Assembly (NCBI GenBank): GCA_949987705.1
Contig: OX465281.1
Coordinates: 165,926,516-165,990,515, forward strand
DNA from: Thereva unica
Lineage: Eukaryota; Arthropoda; Insecta; Diptera; Therevidae
Length of the DNA: 64,000 nt
Direction: 5' to 3'
Under the pieces are notes generated by a model. It did no database searches. It was not told the origin of the DNA and worked only from the letters and a program-made list of their open reading frames with translations. A program made the translations under genes and the position numbers. Below are positions 32,912 through 43,248 of this stretch, one piece after another. Position 1 is the stretch's first letter. Each line of letters begins with the position of its first letter.

Positions 32912-35900
32912 TGATACAGATTAACAGGGGGGGCAGCAAGAGCATGATTACCTTATGTTCGGCATACCTCCCCTATGACTCCAGAGACCCACCACCGTCC
33001 AAAGAACTTAAGGATATCGTGGGTCACTCTAACAGGAGCGGTCTGCAGATCATCATAGGATGTGATGCGAACGCCCATCATGATGCCTGGGGTAGCAGTG
33101 GAGTGAACAAAAGGGGCGAATACCTTTTTGATTACCTCTTAACTACTAACCTGGACATATTAAATCGCGGCACGGATCCTACCTTCGACAACGGTAGGAG
33201 ACGTGAGGTTATAGACATCACGCTAGCTACTCAACAAGTTGCCACTTACGTGAGTGACTGGCGGGTCTCAGATGAGCCATCGTGCTCAGACCACAGACAC
33301 ATTTACTTTATGGTGGGTGAGTCTTTGGAAAATGTGAGTACATACAGGAATCCTAGATATACGAACTGGACAGACTTTCGGGCCGAACTCAGTAGCATAT
33401 TGAAGGGTTCCATGCACTCAATCAAATCTACGATGGATGTAGAACTATCCGCGGACTTCTTTACGGAGGCGGTTACTGCTGCTTACAGCAATAACTGCCC
33501 TGTTCTGATGAGGACGCGTAATAGGAAAACTCCATGGTGGAATAACGAGCTCTCCAAGTTAAGATCCGCTACGAGGAAACTGTTCAACGCAGCTAAGAAG
33601 AGCGGCAACTGGGAGAGTTATAAAAGCTCGCTAACCAGCTATAACAGGGCAATCAGACGAGCAAAAAGAAATAGCTGGAGGAATTTTTGCAAGAGTGTCG
33701 AAGACATTCGAGACTCAGCAAAAATCTATAAAGCTTTATCAAAGGGCTTGTCGGTAGATCTTGGATCCATCAGGAGAACCGATGGCTCTTTCACACAGTC
33801 TAGGGAAGAAACCTTGATAACATTGCTCCAGGCACATTTCCCAGGCACAACCATTTATTCAAAAGAGAACATAACTTCTGCTGGGCAGCGTATAGGCCAA
33901 CTTTCTAAAGTGCCCAAAGCCGCCTGGACAGAAGCAAATACCTTGTTCAACCATGAAGCTATCAGGGAGGCGATTAGATCGTTCAAACCATACAAGTCCC
34001 CTGGAGCAGACGGAATCTATCCCATTCTGCTACAGGAGGGCTGCGACCTAGTCACCCCCTTATTATGCAAATTATTTAGGGCTTCCTTCGCACACGGCTA
34101 CATCCCATCCGTCTGGAGGAACGTCAACATAACATTTATACCTAAGCCAGGGCGTTCGGATTACACCCTGACTAAATCTTTCAGGCCGATAAGTCTCTCG
34201 TCTTTTGCCTTGAAGACAATGGAGAAAATTGTCGACCGGGCGATAAGGGAAACTTATCTTCAAAGCCAACCACTAAGCTCCTATCAGCATGCGTACCAGG
34301 CGGGCAAGTCTACTGAGACAGCACTGCACAATCTGGTGCTCAGGCTTGAACAGGCAGCTCTAAACAAAGGAGTTGCGCTGACGGCCTTCCTCGATATCGA
34401 GGGAGCCTTTGACAACACATCCTTTGATACTATAGCTAGGGCTCTAAGTAGACACAGTCTAAGTAGCACTTTCTGCAACTGGATTGACTCTATGCTGAGA
34501 ACTCGCAAACTAATTGTTTCTCATGTTGAGGGGTCTCTGGAGGGCACTATAGCAAGAGGCTGCCCGCAGGGAGGAGTTTTATCTCCACTTCTCTGGTGCC
34601 TTGTTGTAGATGAACTCCTCGAGCTGCTCAACGGTCGGAACATTTTCTCCCAAGGTTACGCTGACGATGTCGTCATAGTAATTACAGGTGAATCTGAAGA
34701 CGCCATGTCAAGGCGCCTGCAGCAGGCACTTGATCTGGTCTCTAGCTGGTGCGAGAGTGTAGGTCTAAAAGTCAATCCCGACAAAACGATCCTAGTTCCT
34801 TTCACCAGGAAACGATCACTACCGGGAATTTGGGAAACTACATTCGCGGGCAGAACTATAGGCTTTTCTCAACAAGCCAAATATTTAGGAGTGACGCTAG
34901 ATGCCAAGCTCAATTGGAAACAGCATATGGACACTGTGATGTGTAGAACGCGCAGATCCCTGTGGGCTTGCCGCAGAGCTTGTGGTTCCACCTGGGGTTT
35001 GCAACCGAAAACCATGTACTGGATATACACCACCATCATAAGACCCATGGTAACTTATGGAGCTTTAGTTTGGTGGCACAGAACGAAGCTTAAGGGTTCC
35101 ATAACCTTTTTAAGCAAAATTCAAAGAATGGCTTGCCTCTCCATCACTGGGGCCATCCGCACTTCCCCAACGGCAGCGCTGGAGACTCTCCTCAATTTGG
35201 TACCCCTCCACCTTGAGGTAGAGAAATCCGCCATAAACGCGGCGCTGCGGCTGAAAGCGAATGGTTACTTGGGCGCTGGTCTTGGGCGAGGACATTCTAT
35301 AATAATCAACATCATAGAAGAGATTCCGGAAGCGGAGATGCTATCGGACGGCATGCCCTATAAATTCTCAAAATTTAAGCAACCTTCTGTACATATACAG
35401 GAAAGGCTTACCTGGACTTTTCCTAAAGTTTTGCCGGGCGGGCTAGTATGGTACACGGATGGCTCTAAAACGGAGACAGGTGTAGGCGCAGGAATCTGGA
35501 GTGAAAGTCCCAGATTCAGCAAGGCTATAAGTCTAGGCACTCTGGCAACTGTCTTTCAAGCAGAGGTGTACGCTATTCTGGCATGCACTCATGAGAACTT
35601 AAGAAGGGCCTACCAAAATAAACGGATTTTTATCTTCTCTGATAGCCAAGCGGCAATTAGAGCGATAAGGTCCCGTAGGACCAAGTCGAAATTAGTTTGG
35701 GACTGCCAACGTGCTCTTCATGAGTTGGGCGTTCTCAATCAAATCACACTTGTCTGGGTCCCAGGTCACCGGGGCTTCGAAGGCAATGAAAGTGCGGATG
35801 CCCTGGCTAAACAGGGCTCTGATTTAGAATTCATTGGTCCAGAGCCGGCTATTGGGGCACCGTCCAGCTTGCTGCAAAGGGCCCTGGCCGATCGGACCTT

Positions 35901-36356
35901 GATGAAACATATTGAACGCTGGAGGTCCGCGCCTGGACTGGCCAACTCTAAGCGGTTCCTTCCAGGGCCGTCCCCTAAGACGGCCAAGTAATTATTACGG
36001 AGCAGCAGGAGTGATGTTAGGACACTTGTTGGCTTAATTACCGGACACTGTGCCCTAAATTACCACTTATGGAAGATAGGAAAGGCAGAGGACCCTACAT
36101 GTAGGCTTTGCCTAGAAGAGGATGAGTCTGCCCTCCATGTTCTCTGTGAGTGCCCTGCAATAGCGAGGAGCAGGGTCTCTTTGTTCGGGAAGTCCCTGCT
36201 CGAACACTCAAGTCTAAGCGACAAGCCACTAGGCAGACTGCTGAACTTGTTCAGGCGGTCTGGCCTACAAATATGAGGTGTAGGGGTTGTAGTGCAATAG
36301 GCCAACTAAATGGCCGCAGTACCTTTGGACCTAATACCTCACACAGGAAAAAAAAA
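32912..36356 (+). mobile_element. LOA-like LINE, 5'-truncated
   Basis: A 3.4-kb non-LTR element inserted in BEL-2 pol with a 10-bp duplication AAGTTACTTT (32902-32911 and 36357-36366), ending in an A-run. It encodes endonuclease, RT and RNase H. The left flank is BEL coding sequence while the right flank, beyond the duplication, quickly becomes 128-bp-type repeat DNA. The target was therefore already a junction. A 3' fragment of the same family occurs inverted at 45416-45715. Confidence 0.87.
32914..35991 (+). CDS. LOA-like LINE ORF2: endonuclease, RT, RNase H (N-terminally truncated)
   Basis: One open frame of about 1,025 codons inside the element. The N-terminus is cut within the APE endonuclease (remaining motifs CDANAHHDAWGS, DITLAT and SDHRH). 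RT follows (KSPGADGIYP, FRPISLSS, FLDIEGAFDN, CPQGGVLSPLLW, YADDVVIV). An RNase H completes it (YTDGSKTETG, FQAEVY, FSDSQAA, GHRGFEGNESADALA), with all acidic residues of the D-E-D type visible. RNase H after RT with this endonuclease signature fits the LOA clade. The TAA at 35989-35991 interrupts the C-terminal zinc-like tail, which stays in frame to 36276 (CRLCLEEDES, HVLCECP). Frame positions before 32912 are BEL DNA on the other strand, not this protein. Confidence 0.85.
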   Translation: MQINRGGSKSMITLCSAYLPYDSRDPPPSKELKDIVGHSNRSGLQIIIGCDANAHHDAWGSSGVNKRGEYLFDYLLTTNLDILNRGTDPTFDNGRRREVIDITLATQQVATYVSDWRVSDEPSCSDHRHIYFMVGESLENVSTYRNPRYTNWTDFRAELSSILKGSMHSIKSTMDVELSADFFTEAVTAAYSNNCPVLMRTRNRKTPWWNNELSKLRSATRKLFNAAKKSGNWESYKSSLTSYNRAIRRAKRNSWRNFCKSVEDIRDSAKIYKALSKGLSVDLGSIRRTDGSFTQSREETLITLLQAHFPGTTIYSKENITSAGQRIGQLSKVPKAAWTEANTLFNHEAIREAIRSFKPYKSPGADGIYPILLQEGCDLVTPLLCKLFRASFAHGYIPSVWRNVNITFIPKPGRSDYTLTKSFRPISLSSFALKTMEKIVDRAIRETYLQSQPLSSYQHAYQAGKSTETALHNLVLRLEQAALNKGVALTAFLDIEGAFDNTSFDTIARALSRHSLSSTFCNWIDSMLRTRKLIVSHVEGSLEGTIARGCPQGGVLSPLLWCLVVDELLELLNGRNIFSQGYADDVVIVITGESEDAMSRRLQQALDLVSSWCESVGLKVNPDKTILVPFTRKRSLPGIWETTFAGRTIGFSQQAKYLGVTLDAKLNWKQHMDTVMCRTRRSLWACRRACGSTWGLQPKTMYWIYTTIIRPMVTYGALVWWHRTKLKGSITFLSKIQRMACLSITGAIRTSPTAALETLLNLVPLHLEVEKSAINAALRLKANGYLGAGLGRGHSIIINIIEEIPEAEMLSDGMPYKFSKFKQPSVHIQERLTWTFPKVLPGGLVWYTDGSKTETGVGAGIWSESPRFSKAISLGTLATVFQAEVYAILACTHENLRRAYQNKRIFIFSDSQAAIRAIRSRRTKSKLVWDCQRALHELGVLNQITLVWVPGHRGFEGNESADALAKQGSDLEFIGPEPAIGAPSSLLQRALADRTLMKHIERWRSAPGLANSKRFLPGPSPKTAK

Positions 36357-36366
36357 AAGTTACTTT

Positions 36367-37735
36367 CTTACTTTACTTTTCGCCCTCTTGAGCTGTCCTC
36401 CCTGGATCTAAGATATATAAGCATACTATATTTGCTTATGGTCTTCCACTTGTAATACGCTATCATTTGATTCCCATGTCGAAAGGGTTCTGAAGAGAAT
36501 GATAACCCGCCCTCTTGAGGAGGCCGCAATGGATCAAACGATATATTGAGTATAGTGCTTGTAGTGTTCTACTTATCATACCCTTTCATTTGATTTATTT
36601 ATTTGCCAAACAAGGCACATTTACATTTAAATATAACAAAATTAAAATTAATTATAAAATTATGCTAGTCAGGTACAGGTATAGCTAGCTATATTTAGAA
36701 GATACAATATTGTCTTTAATTTACAAGTGGCTTCAACAGATATAAAGGGAATTTGGGTCTCAACATTAGTTTTAATTTCCTTTTGTATGACAGTTTGTTA
36801 GTGGGACGAGTAAAGCATTGATTATGATCATTGAAGACCATGCAACATCTATTAATGGGCTCGTTCCTTGCGTACTCAGTGCGATGGGAGTATTTTTTAA
36901 GCAGTCTCGTATGCCTTGTGCGTCGAACTTCCTCATTGAATATGACCCTGTCCGATAAGAACTTCACCTTGAGGTAACCGTTTAGAATGTTCAAGGTAAG
37001 GCATGAGATAAGCATTTTCCTCCTGCATGACAGTGGTAGAAGATCCAGAACTTGGAGCCTGTCTGTATAATGTGGAAGGCTTTGATAATCAGCCGGGTTA
37101 TGTAAATTTCTTAGTGCGAACAGGAGAAATTGTTTTTGAATGGATTCAATCCTGTTGCTACTGGCGTGAAATATGGGATCCCAGACAGGGCATGCGTATT
37201 CCAGGATTGGGCGGACCAGTGAGCAGAAAAGAGTTTTTGTGACCCAGATGTTATCAAATTGATACCCATGTAGAGGGGGTTGTGAAGAATTAGTAATCCG
37301 TCCTCTTGAGATGGCCGCCATGGACCAAACGATATATTGAGTATACTATATTGCTCATGGTGTTCTACTTATCATACTCTTTCATTTGATACCCATCTCG
37401 AAGGAGTTGTGAAGAAAATGGTAATCCGCCCTCTTGAGATGGCCGCCATGGACCAAACGATATATTGAGTATACTATATTGCTTATGGTGTTCTTCTTAT
37501 CATACCCTTTCATTTGATACCCATGTCTCGGGTGTTTTGAAGAAAATGGTAATCCGCCCTCTTGAGATGGCCGCCATGGACCAAATGATAAATTGAGTAT
37601 ACTATATTGCTTATGGTGTTCTACCTATCATACTCTTTCATTTGATACCCATCATCTTATCATACCCTTTCAATTGATACCCATGCCGAAGGGGTTTTTG
37701 AAGTAAATGGTAATCCGCCCTGTTGTAGCGCAGCG
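36367..37735 (-). repeat. Diverged 128-bp-type array, remnant of a Helitron-A relative
   Basis: Several degenerate units (ATGGCCGCCATGGACCAAACG...) related to the Helitron-A array, interrupted by a LINE fragment (36595-37253). No CTAG end is preserved on the left, where the LOA LINE sits. The right end runs into GTAGCGCAGCGCAGCC and then unassigned DNA to about 37811. Confidence 0.7.
36595..37253 (-). pseudogene. Jockey-superfamily LINE ORF2 C-terminus fragment
   Basis: A minus-strand frame of about 180 codons is bounded left by a TTATTTATTT tail and right by repeat DNA. It holds the post-RT region (RPILEYACPVWDP, RIESIQKQF, YTDRLQVLDL), which resembles but is distinct from LINE-1 at 2704. 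The catalytic RT is absent. An imperfect target duplication (CATTTGAT at 36587 and CAAATTGAT at 37254) fits insertion into one 128-bp unit. Confidence 0.72.
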
Positions 37736-37811
37736 CAGCCACACAACACAACATTGATTCACCACCCAACACATAAGTAGTTATCTAAAGAGAAATTAAT
37801 TAAAAAATAAA

Positions 37812-37838
37812 ATATATATATATATATATATATATATA
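37812..37838. repeat. (TA)n microsatellite
   Basis: Short TA run upstream of the RTE insertion. Confidence 0.85.
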
Positions 37839-37847
37839 GATATACCT

Positions 37848-39164
37848 GAGCTAAACTGCCGTAACTATAGAGGCATCACTCTACTGAACGTAGCATATAA
37901 AGTATTTTCAAATATTTTATACGTTAAACTGCAGCCTTACGCAGAAGAAGCTCTGGGAAACTATCAAAGCGGGTTCCGTCCCGGAAGATCTACCACAGAC
38001 CATATTTTCACACTTAGGCAGGTCCTAGAAAAGGCGAATGAATTTAACATAAACATACATTCGCTATTCATAGACTTCAGAAACGCCTATGATAAAATAA
38101 AACGTGAAGAATTATACAAAGCTATGGAGTACCTAAGATTCCCCAAACACCTCGTAAATTTGACCAAAATCACAATGAAAGAGATATTATGCAGAATAAG
38201 AATTGAAGGAGAGCTATCAGAACCATTCAACGCCACAGTAGGACTAAGACAAGGAGATGCCCTATCGTGCTTACTATTTAACGTAGCTATGGAAAAAGTG
38301 ATAAGAGACGCAGGAATTAACACCGCGGGCAGTATTTTCAACAAGTCGGTACAAATATTGGCGTACGCTGACGACATCGTAATACTAGCCAGATCCCCCG
38401 TAGCAATGAAAGAAGCCTTCATATTGCTAGAAAGAGCAGCAAAGAAACTCGGACTAGCAATTAATGAAGAGAAAACGAAATATATGTGCATCTCCAAAAG
38501 ACGTAATGATCGCCAGAATATGACAATTGATACATACAACATCGAAGCAGTAAAAGAATTTATATATCTAGGGACGCTAATTTCAAAAGACAACGACACG
38601 ACATTAGAAGTTAAAAGGAGATTAGCGCTGGGAAACAGATGCTACTTTGGGCTACGTAAACATTTCTTATCAAGGAACATATCAAGAAGCACTAAAGTAA
38701 AACTGTACAGAACTCTTATAAGGCCAATACTACTGTATGGATCCGAAACCTGGACATTAAGAAGTAACGAAGAACACCTCCTAGGGTGCTTCGAAAGAAA
38801 AATCCTGCGCACTATATATGGAGGAATCAACGAAAACGGTGTTTGGAGGAGAAGATACAATCACGAATTGTTTCAGTTGTATAAAGATCCAAACATCATA
38901 AAAACTATAAAAATTAACAGAATCCGATGGGCAGGACATGTTGAACGTAGCAGTGACGACAGCATAACAAAAATTATTATGAACAAGAGACCAGACGGAC
39001 ACAGAGGTACGGGACGTCCAAAAAAGAGGTATTTAGACAGCGTAGAAGAAGATCTACGAACCCTAGGTATAAGAAATTGGAGACTTCAAGCCAGGGACCG
39101 ACAGTTCTGGAGGAGGATGTTGCAGGAAGCCAAGGCCAATAACAGGCTGTGGAGCTATTTTTGA
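37848..39164 (+). CDS. RTE reverse transcriptase, C-terminal two-thirds
   Basis: An open frame of 438 codons with no internal stop, entered at the truncation point. RT motifs: NYRGITLLNV, GNYQSGFRPGRST, LFIDFRNAYD, LRQGDALSCLLFN and catalytic YADDIVI. The RTE C-terminal region follows (IRWAGHVER, GTGRPKKRYLD) to the TGA. It would copy RTE RNA at the target nick, but the endonuclease is missing, so this copy cannot move alone. An internal ATG at 38124 opens a 346-residue frame but lies inside RT. Confidence 0.87.
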   Translation, partial: ELNCRNYRGITLLNVAYKVFSNILYVKLQPYAEEALGNYQSGFRPGRSTTDHIFTLRQVLEKANEFNINIHSLFIDFRNAYDKIKREELYKAMEYLRFPKHLVNLTKITMKEILCRIRIEGELSEPFNATVGLRQGDALSCLLFNVAMEKVIRDAGINTAGSIFNKSVQILAYADDIVILARSPVAMKEAFILLERAAKKLGLAINEEKTKYMCISKRRNDRQNMTIDTYNIEAVKEFIYLGTLISKDNDTTLEVKRRLALGNRCYFGLRKHFLSRNISRSTKVKLYRTLIRPILLYGSETWTLRSNEEHLLGCFERKILRTIYGGINENGVWRRRYNHELFQLYKDPNIIKTIKINRIRWAGHVERSSDDSITKIIMNKRPDGHRGTGRPKKRYLDSVEEDLRTLGIRNWRLQARDRQFWRRMLQEAKANNRLWSYF

Positions 39165-39173
39165 TGATGATAA
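37848..39173 (+). mobile_element. RTE-clade LINE, 5'-truncated
   Basis: A 1.3-kb element flanked by the 8-bp duplication ATATACCT (37840-37847 and 39174-39181). Its 3' end is a short TGATGATGATAA tail right after the stop, with almost no 3' UTR, both typical of RTE. Confidence 0.88.
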
Positions 39174-39189
39174 ATATACCTATAAAAAG

Positions 39190-40339
39190 AAAGTATATAT
39201 GACAGATAATTTATGAAACTTAAGTCAAAACTGACAGCCAACTTGGATGGCAAAAGAAGAAAAGCTTTTAGTACAAATTGTACAGGGTTTCAGGTGTGAC
39301 ATGATTAAAAACAACAAGTAGAATAGAGCTTAAAAGCTTTTTGGTAATAATAAAATAAACATAGGAAGCAAGGCGTTAAAGCTTTATTACTATAAAAAGC
39401 CGACGGAAATAAGGAACATTGCTCATTACTAAACTGGGGATTACCAGACAAAGTAAGAGCCTCTACACAATTAAGGTTTAGATCGCAGGTTGGGGATTAC
39501 CAAACTGCGCGTTGTTGGGACTAGCACCCAATTTATTCTACATACATATCAATTCGAGTTGAAGTCCAGATAGGGTCTAGCGTGTAGGTTGGGGATTACC
39601 AAACTGCACTTTATTAGGTGTATTACTGCCGGGGCCCAATGATTCCGTCAAAGTGATTTTCCCCTACCACTGTCGGTGAGAGCTCGCCCAATGAAACCGT
39701 CACCGTCAAAGTAGCTTTTGCTTGACAAATGTCATTGTCTACTTGTGATTGAATTAACTGTTTGATTATTTTGTATTTGTTTCAAATTAAATTATATAAA
39801 AGTAATATCTTCTTCTTCTTCTTCGAGCACATTTTTCCGCACTTTCTGTTCAAGAAAATTGTGGGCGGGTTTACAGCACCAACATAAATGTAAAAGCTTT
39901 CTTGTTTAATTAGGGTTTACTTTTTTTAACAGATGGCAGGCAAATCAAAAAAAAGAGCGAAAAAATGAGAGCGCTTTTGCTTGTGGAGGGGTAGACCAGC
40001 AAAATTAAAATTAAATCCAAGTCACCGTCACCATCAAAAGCAACAACAATTTATATGGAAAATCACGTTGACGGTTTCATTGGGCCCCGGCAGTTACACT
40101 TGTGGTTTCAATTCGAATTGCAGATAAGCAATTTGAAAAGGATTATATTGTTGATTGTTGGAAAAGTTAATTGAGTTCATTTCATTTTTGTTTGATTGTT
40201 TTTAAAGAACTTAATTTGATTGTAATAAACAGAATATATTATTTCAAAGAACGTGTTTTTATTTCAATAAGTGTGCTTCAAGCCAACGAAGCAAATTAAC
40301 TGGCATTAACTACTCAATATCAGCAAGGGATATTGAACA
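39190..40339 (+). repeat. BEL/Pao element 3 LTR (left boundary uncertain), split by a MITE
   Basis: The right end is set by ...GAACA at 40339, directly before a tRNA-Tyr-type PBS. The left end is not determined. A 468-bp MITE interrupts it. Several GGGGATTACCA motifs repeat between 39435 and 39600. Confidence 0.55.
39626..40093. mobile_element. 468-bp PIF/Harbinger-like MITE
   Basis: It starts CTGCCGGGGCCCAATGA and ends with the complement; the TIRs pair over about 36 bp. It is flanked by TTA on both sides (39623-39625 and 40094-40096), the 3-bp TWA-type duplication of PIF/Harbinger. No coding capacity. Confidence 0.82.
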
Positions 40340-40357
40340 TGGTCCTTCGAGCCGGAT
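40340..40357 (+). promoter_or_regulatory. BEL-3 primer-binding site (tRNA-Tyr type)
   Basis: TGGTCCTTCGAGCCGGAT, same 18-mer as in BEL-1, immediately after the LTR. Confidence 0.8.
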
Positions 40358-41655
40358 AGTTGTAGCCAAGCACATTTATTGAAAGCAATATACAGTTAAT
40401 TAAATAATTTAATAAAATCCACTTCCAATAATACAATATTGAAATCATTTCAAAATGAACGCTTTGCTAAAATCGCAGAAGACATTGCAGGCTAATTTAA
40501 CTAAAGCGATTGCAAATTAAAAAAAAAACTGGTCAAGCAAGAAGTACTGAAAGATATTTAACAGGCCGCATTGAAAATGTTAAAGAATTTTGGAGACAGT
40601 TCTTGGAGAATCACGAGCAAATATACAGACTCGAAGATGAGGAATCAGACCAAGACCGCGAACGGGTAGCGACGTATGAAACAGCTGATCTGTATTCAAT
40701 CTTTGAAGAAACCTATTTTGAGTTTCTAGGAGATTTACAAGATGGACTTGCAAGGATTCAACATAAGGAAGTTCATACGCAGTTGTCGCCATCTGAGGTC
40801 ACAGTTGTGAGGGCTGCGGAGAAGAGACTACCAGCGATGGAATTACCCAAATTCAATGGGAATTTCAGTGAGTGGAGAAATTTCCGCGATAGCTTTACTT
40901 CCATGATTCACGATGACCCTCATATCCCTTTAATTCAAAAACTCCAATATTTACGATCATGTCTCTCTGGAGAACCGCATCGTTTATTGGATCTATATGA
41001 TGTTTCTGGTGACAATTATCAAGCTGCCTGGGATGAGATTGTTAAACGCTATGATAACAAGCGAGTGTTAGTTACTACGCATTTAAAGGCTTTACTAACA
41101 CAAACCAACACCGTAAAGGAGTCTGAACGAGACTTAAAGGACTTGCTAGATACCTCCAAGAGACGGTTGCACGAGTTGGCATCACTAGGAAGTCCAGTAC
41201 AACATTGGGATCAAATTGTTGTATGCCTGTTAACTACACGTCTACCAGAAGAAACGAAAAGAATTTGGGAGCAAAGAATTGCAACATCTTCAGAACAAGA
41301 TGTTTGAATTTTTTGAAGAAAGATTCCGAATGCATGAAGCCTTACGAGATGGAAAGGCCGCGCAGTCTAAACATAGGGACATGCTGGTGCCTAGGAAGTC
41401 TTCTACTTATCGTTCCAGTGAGCAAACAAATTGTAGTATTTGCAAAGGCCAGCATCTGACTTATCAGTGTGGTCGGTTAAAACGATTAAACAGCAACGAA
41501 AGGCGCAAGATGCTTATAAAGTATGGCATTTGTTTAAATTGTATACAGCGTCAGCAAGGATCTTGCATTGCCGATCAAGAATGTCCTTTATGCAATCAAG
41601 ATCACAAGCTGCACAAATGTGATCGGTTTCTGAAGCTAACAAGAAATGAAAAGAA

Positions 41656-43031
41656 TTATTATTATTATTATTTATTTATTATTATAAATTTGACCTTTAC
41701 ATTTTACAGAGTAGATTTATATAATAGTAAAGAGTTTAGAATACGTGCATGATCCTTTTCAGCTTAGATTTATTAATTAAAATAAGAATTTATATAAATT
41801 TATAATAGATGGTACGTAGGAGGAAAAATTTTTCAAAAACCTCATAGGTAATTATTGACCTAACCTTAACCTAAACTAAAATCTTATATGCTAAAAAGAA
41901 AATTTATAGCCTAATGCTATCAGGCACTAATTGCCGGATGAAGGGGTTTGGGGATTTTCGACATTTTTCATAGAATACTAGAGCAGCATAGTTTGCTGAG
42001 TTTTCGATTAAATTTAAGTTGGCTTTTTTGTGGAATTTTTTAGTAGAGAAATGCCAGGGAAGATTAAATAGCATTTTCAAAATTTTATTCTGCATAACTT
42101 GTAGTTTGCTTATTTGACAGCGAGTACCTACACTCATACCAGGCAGGAGCTCCGTAGAGTATAATGGCCGAGAACACTGCTTTATACAGGATTAACTTGT
42201 TGTCCAGACTAAGAGTCGACTTTCTGTTGATAAATGGATATAATGTCCTGATGTAAATATTTATTTTGTGTTTGACATGGGCTATATGATTTTTAAAGGT
42301 AAGCGTTTTATCCAGCACTACACCTAGATATTTTACACTCTCGGACCAGTTAATGTCCTCATTATTTAGTTTTAGACATGTAGAGGGAAGTTGACTAGCC
42401 TTTCTTCTCCGGGTGAAAAACATAGCTTGTGTTTTGTTGCAATTTATTTTGATTTTCCATTTGTGGCAGTACGCTGATATTTTGTTTAGCGAGGTTTGAA
42501 GGGTCTGTAAGATTGTATTTTTATTTTGAGAGGAAGCATAGAGTGCATTGTCATCCGAAAAGATAGATAAATTTGTGTTATTAAGTATGGGAAAATCTGC
42601 TATATAAATAATTAATAAGATCGGACCAAGGACCGATCCTTGAGGGACTCCCGCTGGAATAGCATGTGCATTAGATGTATCTCTGGTAACATGCACTTGG
42701 AAAAGTCTGCTTAACAGAAAATTTTGCACAATTTTAAGTAAGTATAGCGGGAAATTCATGGTACTTAATTAACCGAATCAAAAGCTGACTGAACATCTAG
42801 GATAACAAGTCCAGTTGAATTTTTATTGATTAGGTTGGACGAGATGTGCTTCTTAATTCTCACAATCGCGTGTGTAGTATTGTGTTGTTGTTGTTCATTT
42901 GGTAGTAAATTGTTCTCATTAATTACTTTGATTATTCTGTCTTTTAAAATTTTTTCCAGTATTTTTCCTGAGAACTCAGCAGGCTGATAGGTCTGTCGCT
43001 GGTTGGTTCATGAGGTGGTTTGTTTGGTTTC
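41656..43031 (-). mobile_element. Jockey-type LINE fragment in BEL-3 gag
   Basis: A 1.4-kb 5'-truncated LINE on the minus strand with a 14-bp duplication AGAAATGAAAAGAA (41642-41655 and 43032-43045) and an (AAT)n tail at its 3' end (41656-41680). It carries part of RT only. Confidence 0.87.
41904..43020 (-). pseudogene. Jockey-type reverse transcriptase, broken
   Basis: Minus-strand RT in several frames: RPISLLS near 42990, LDVQSAFDSV followed by a stop near 42775, then an open piece (42085-42759) with [17 protein letters not shown], and a last piece at 41904-42137. The catalytic loop reads FSDD where family members have F/YADD, so the active site is altered. Endonuclease absent. Confidence 0.8.
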
Positions 43032-43248
43032 AGAAATGAAAAGAAAGATGTTCTGCAAGCACATAATCTATATGGTACTTGCCTACGATCACATCCGGAA
43101 TCCACACAAGAGTGGATGTTATAAGTGTCATAAACGACACCATACGTGGTTGCATGAAGATGCTAATGCACCGCCGAGCCCAGCTCCTAATACCTGTGCA
43201 ACTACATCAACAGCCTGTGCTACAAGATGAAATCTACTTAATAAGAAT

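Larger units (their letters stand above)
40455..43230 (+). pseudogene. gag: BEL-3 Gag, broken and split by a LINE
   Basis: An ATG at 40455 opens a short frame that ends at a TAA at 40518-40520. The main Gag frame runs 40510-41307 (265 codons, with LPKFNGNFSEWRNF of the DUF1759 type), then shifts frame near 41280 and continues with Cys-rich motifs (CSICKGQHLTYQC). At 41655 it is interrupted by a LINE. It resumes at 43046 to the zinc motif CHKRHHTWLH and ends at 43230. Decayed relative of the open BEL-1 Gag at the left edge. Confidence 0.78.
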
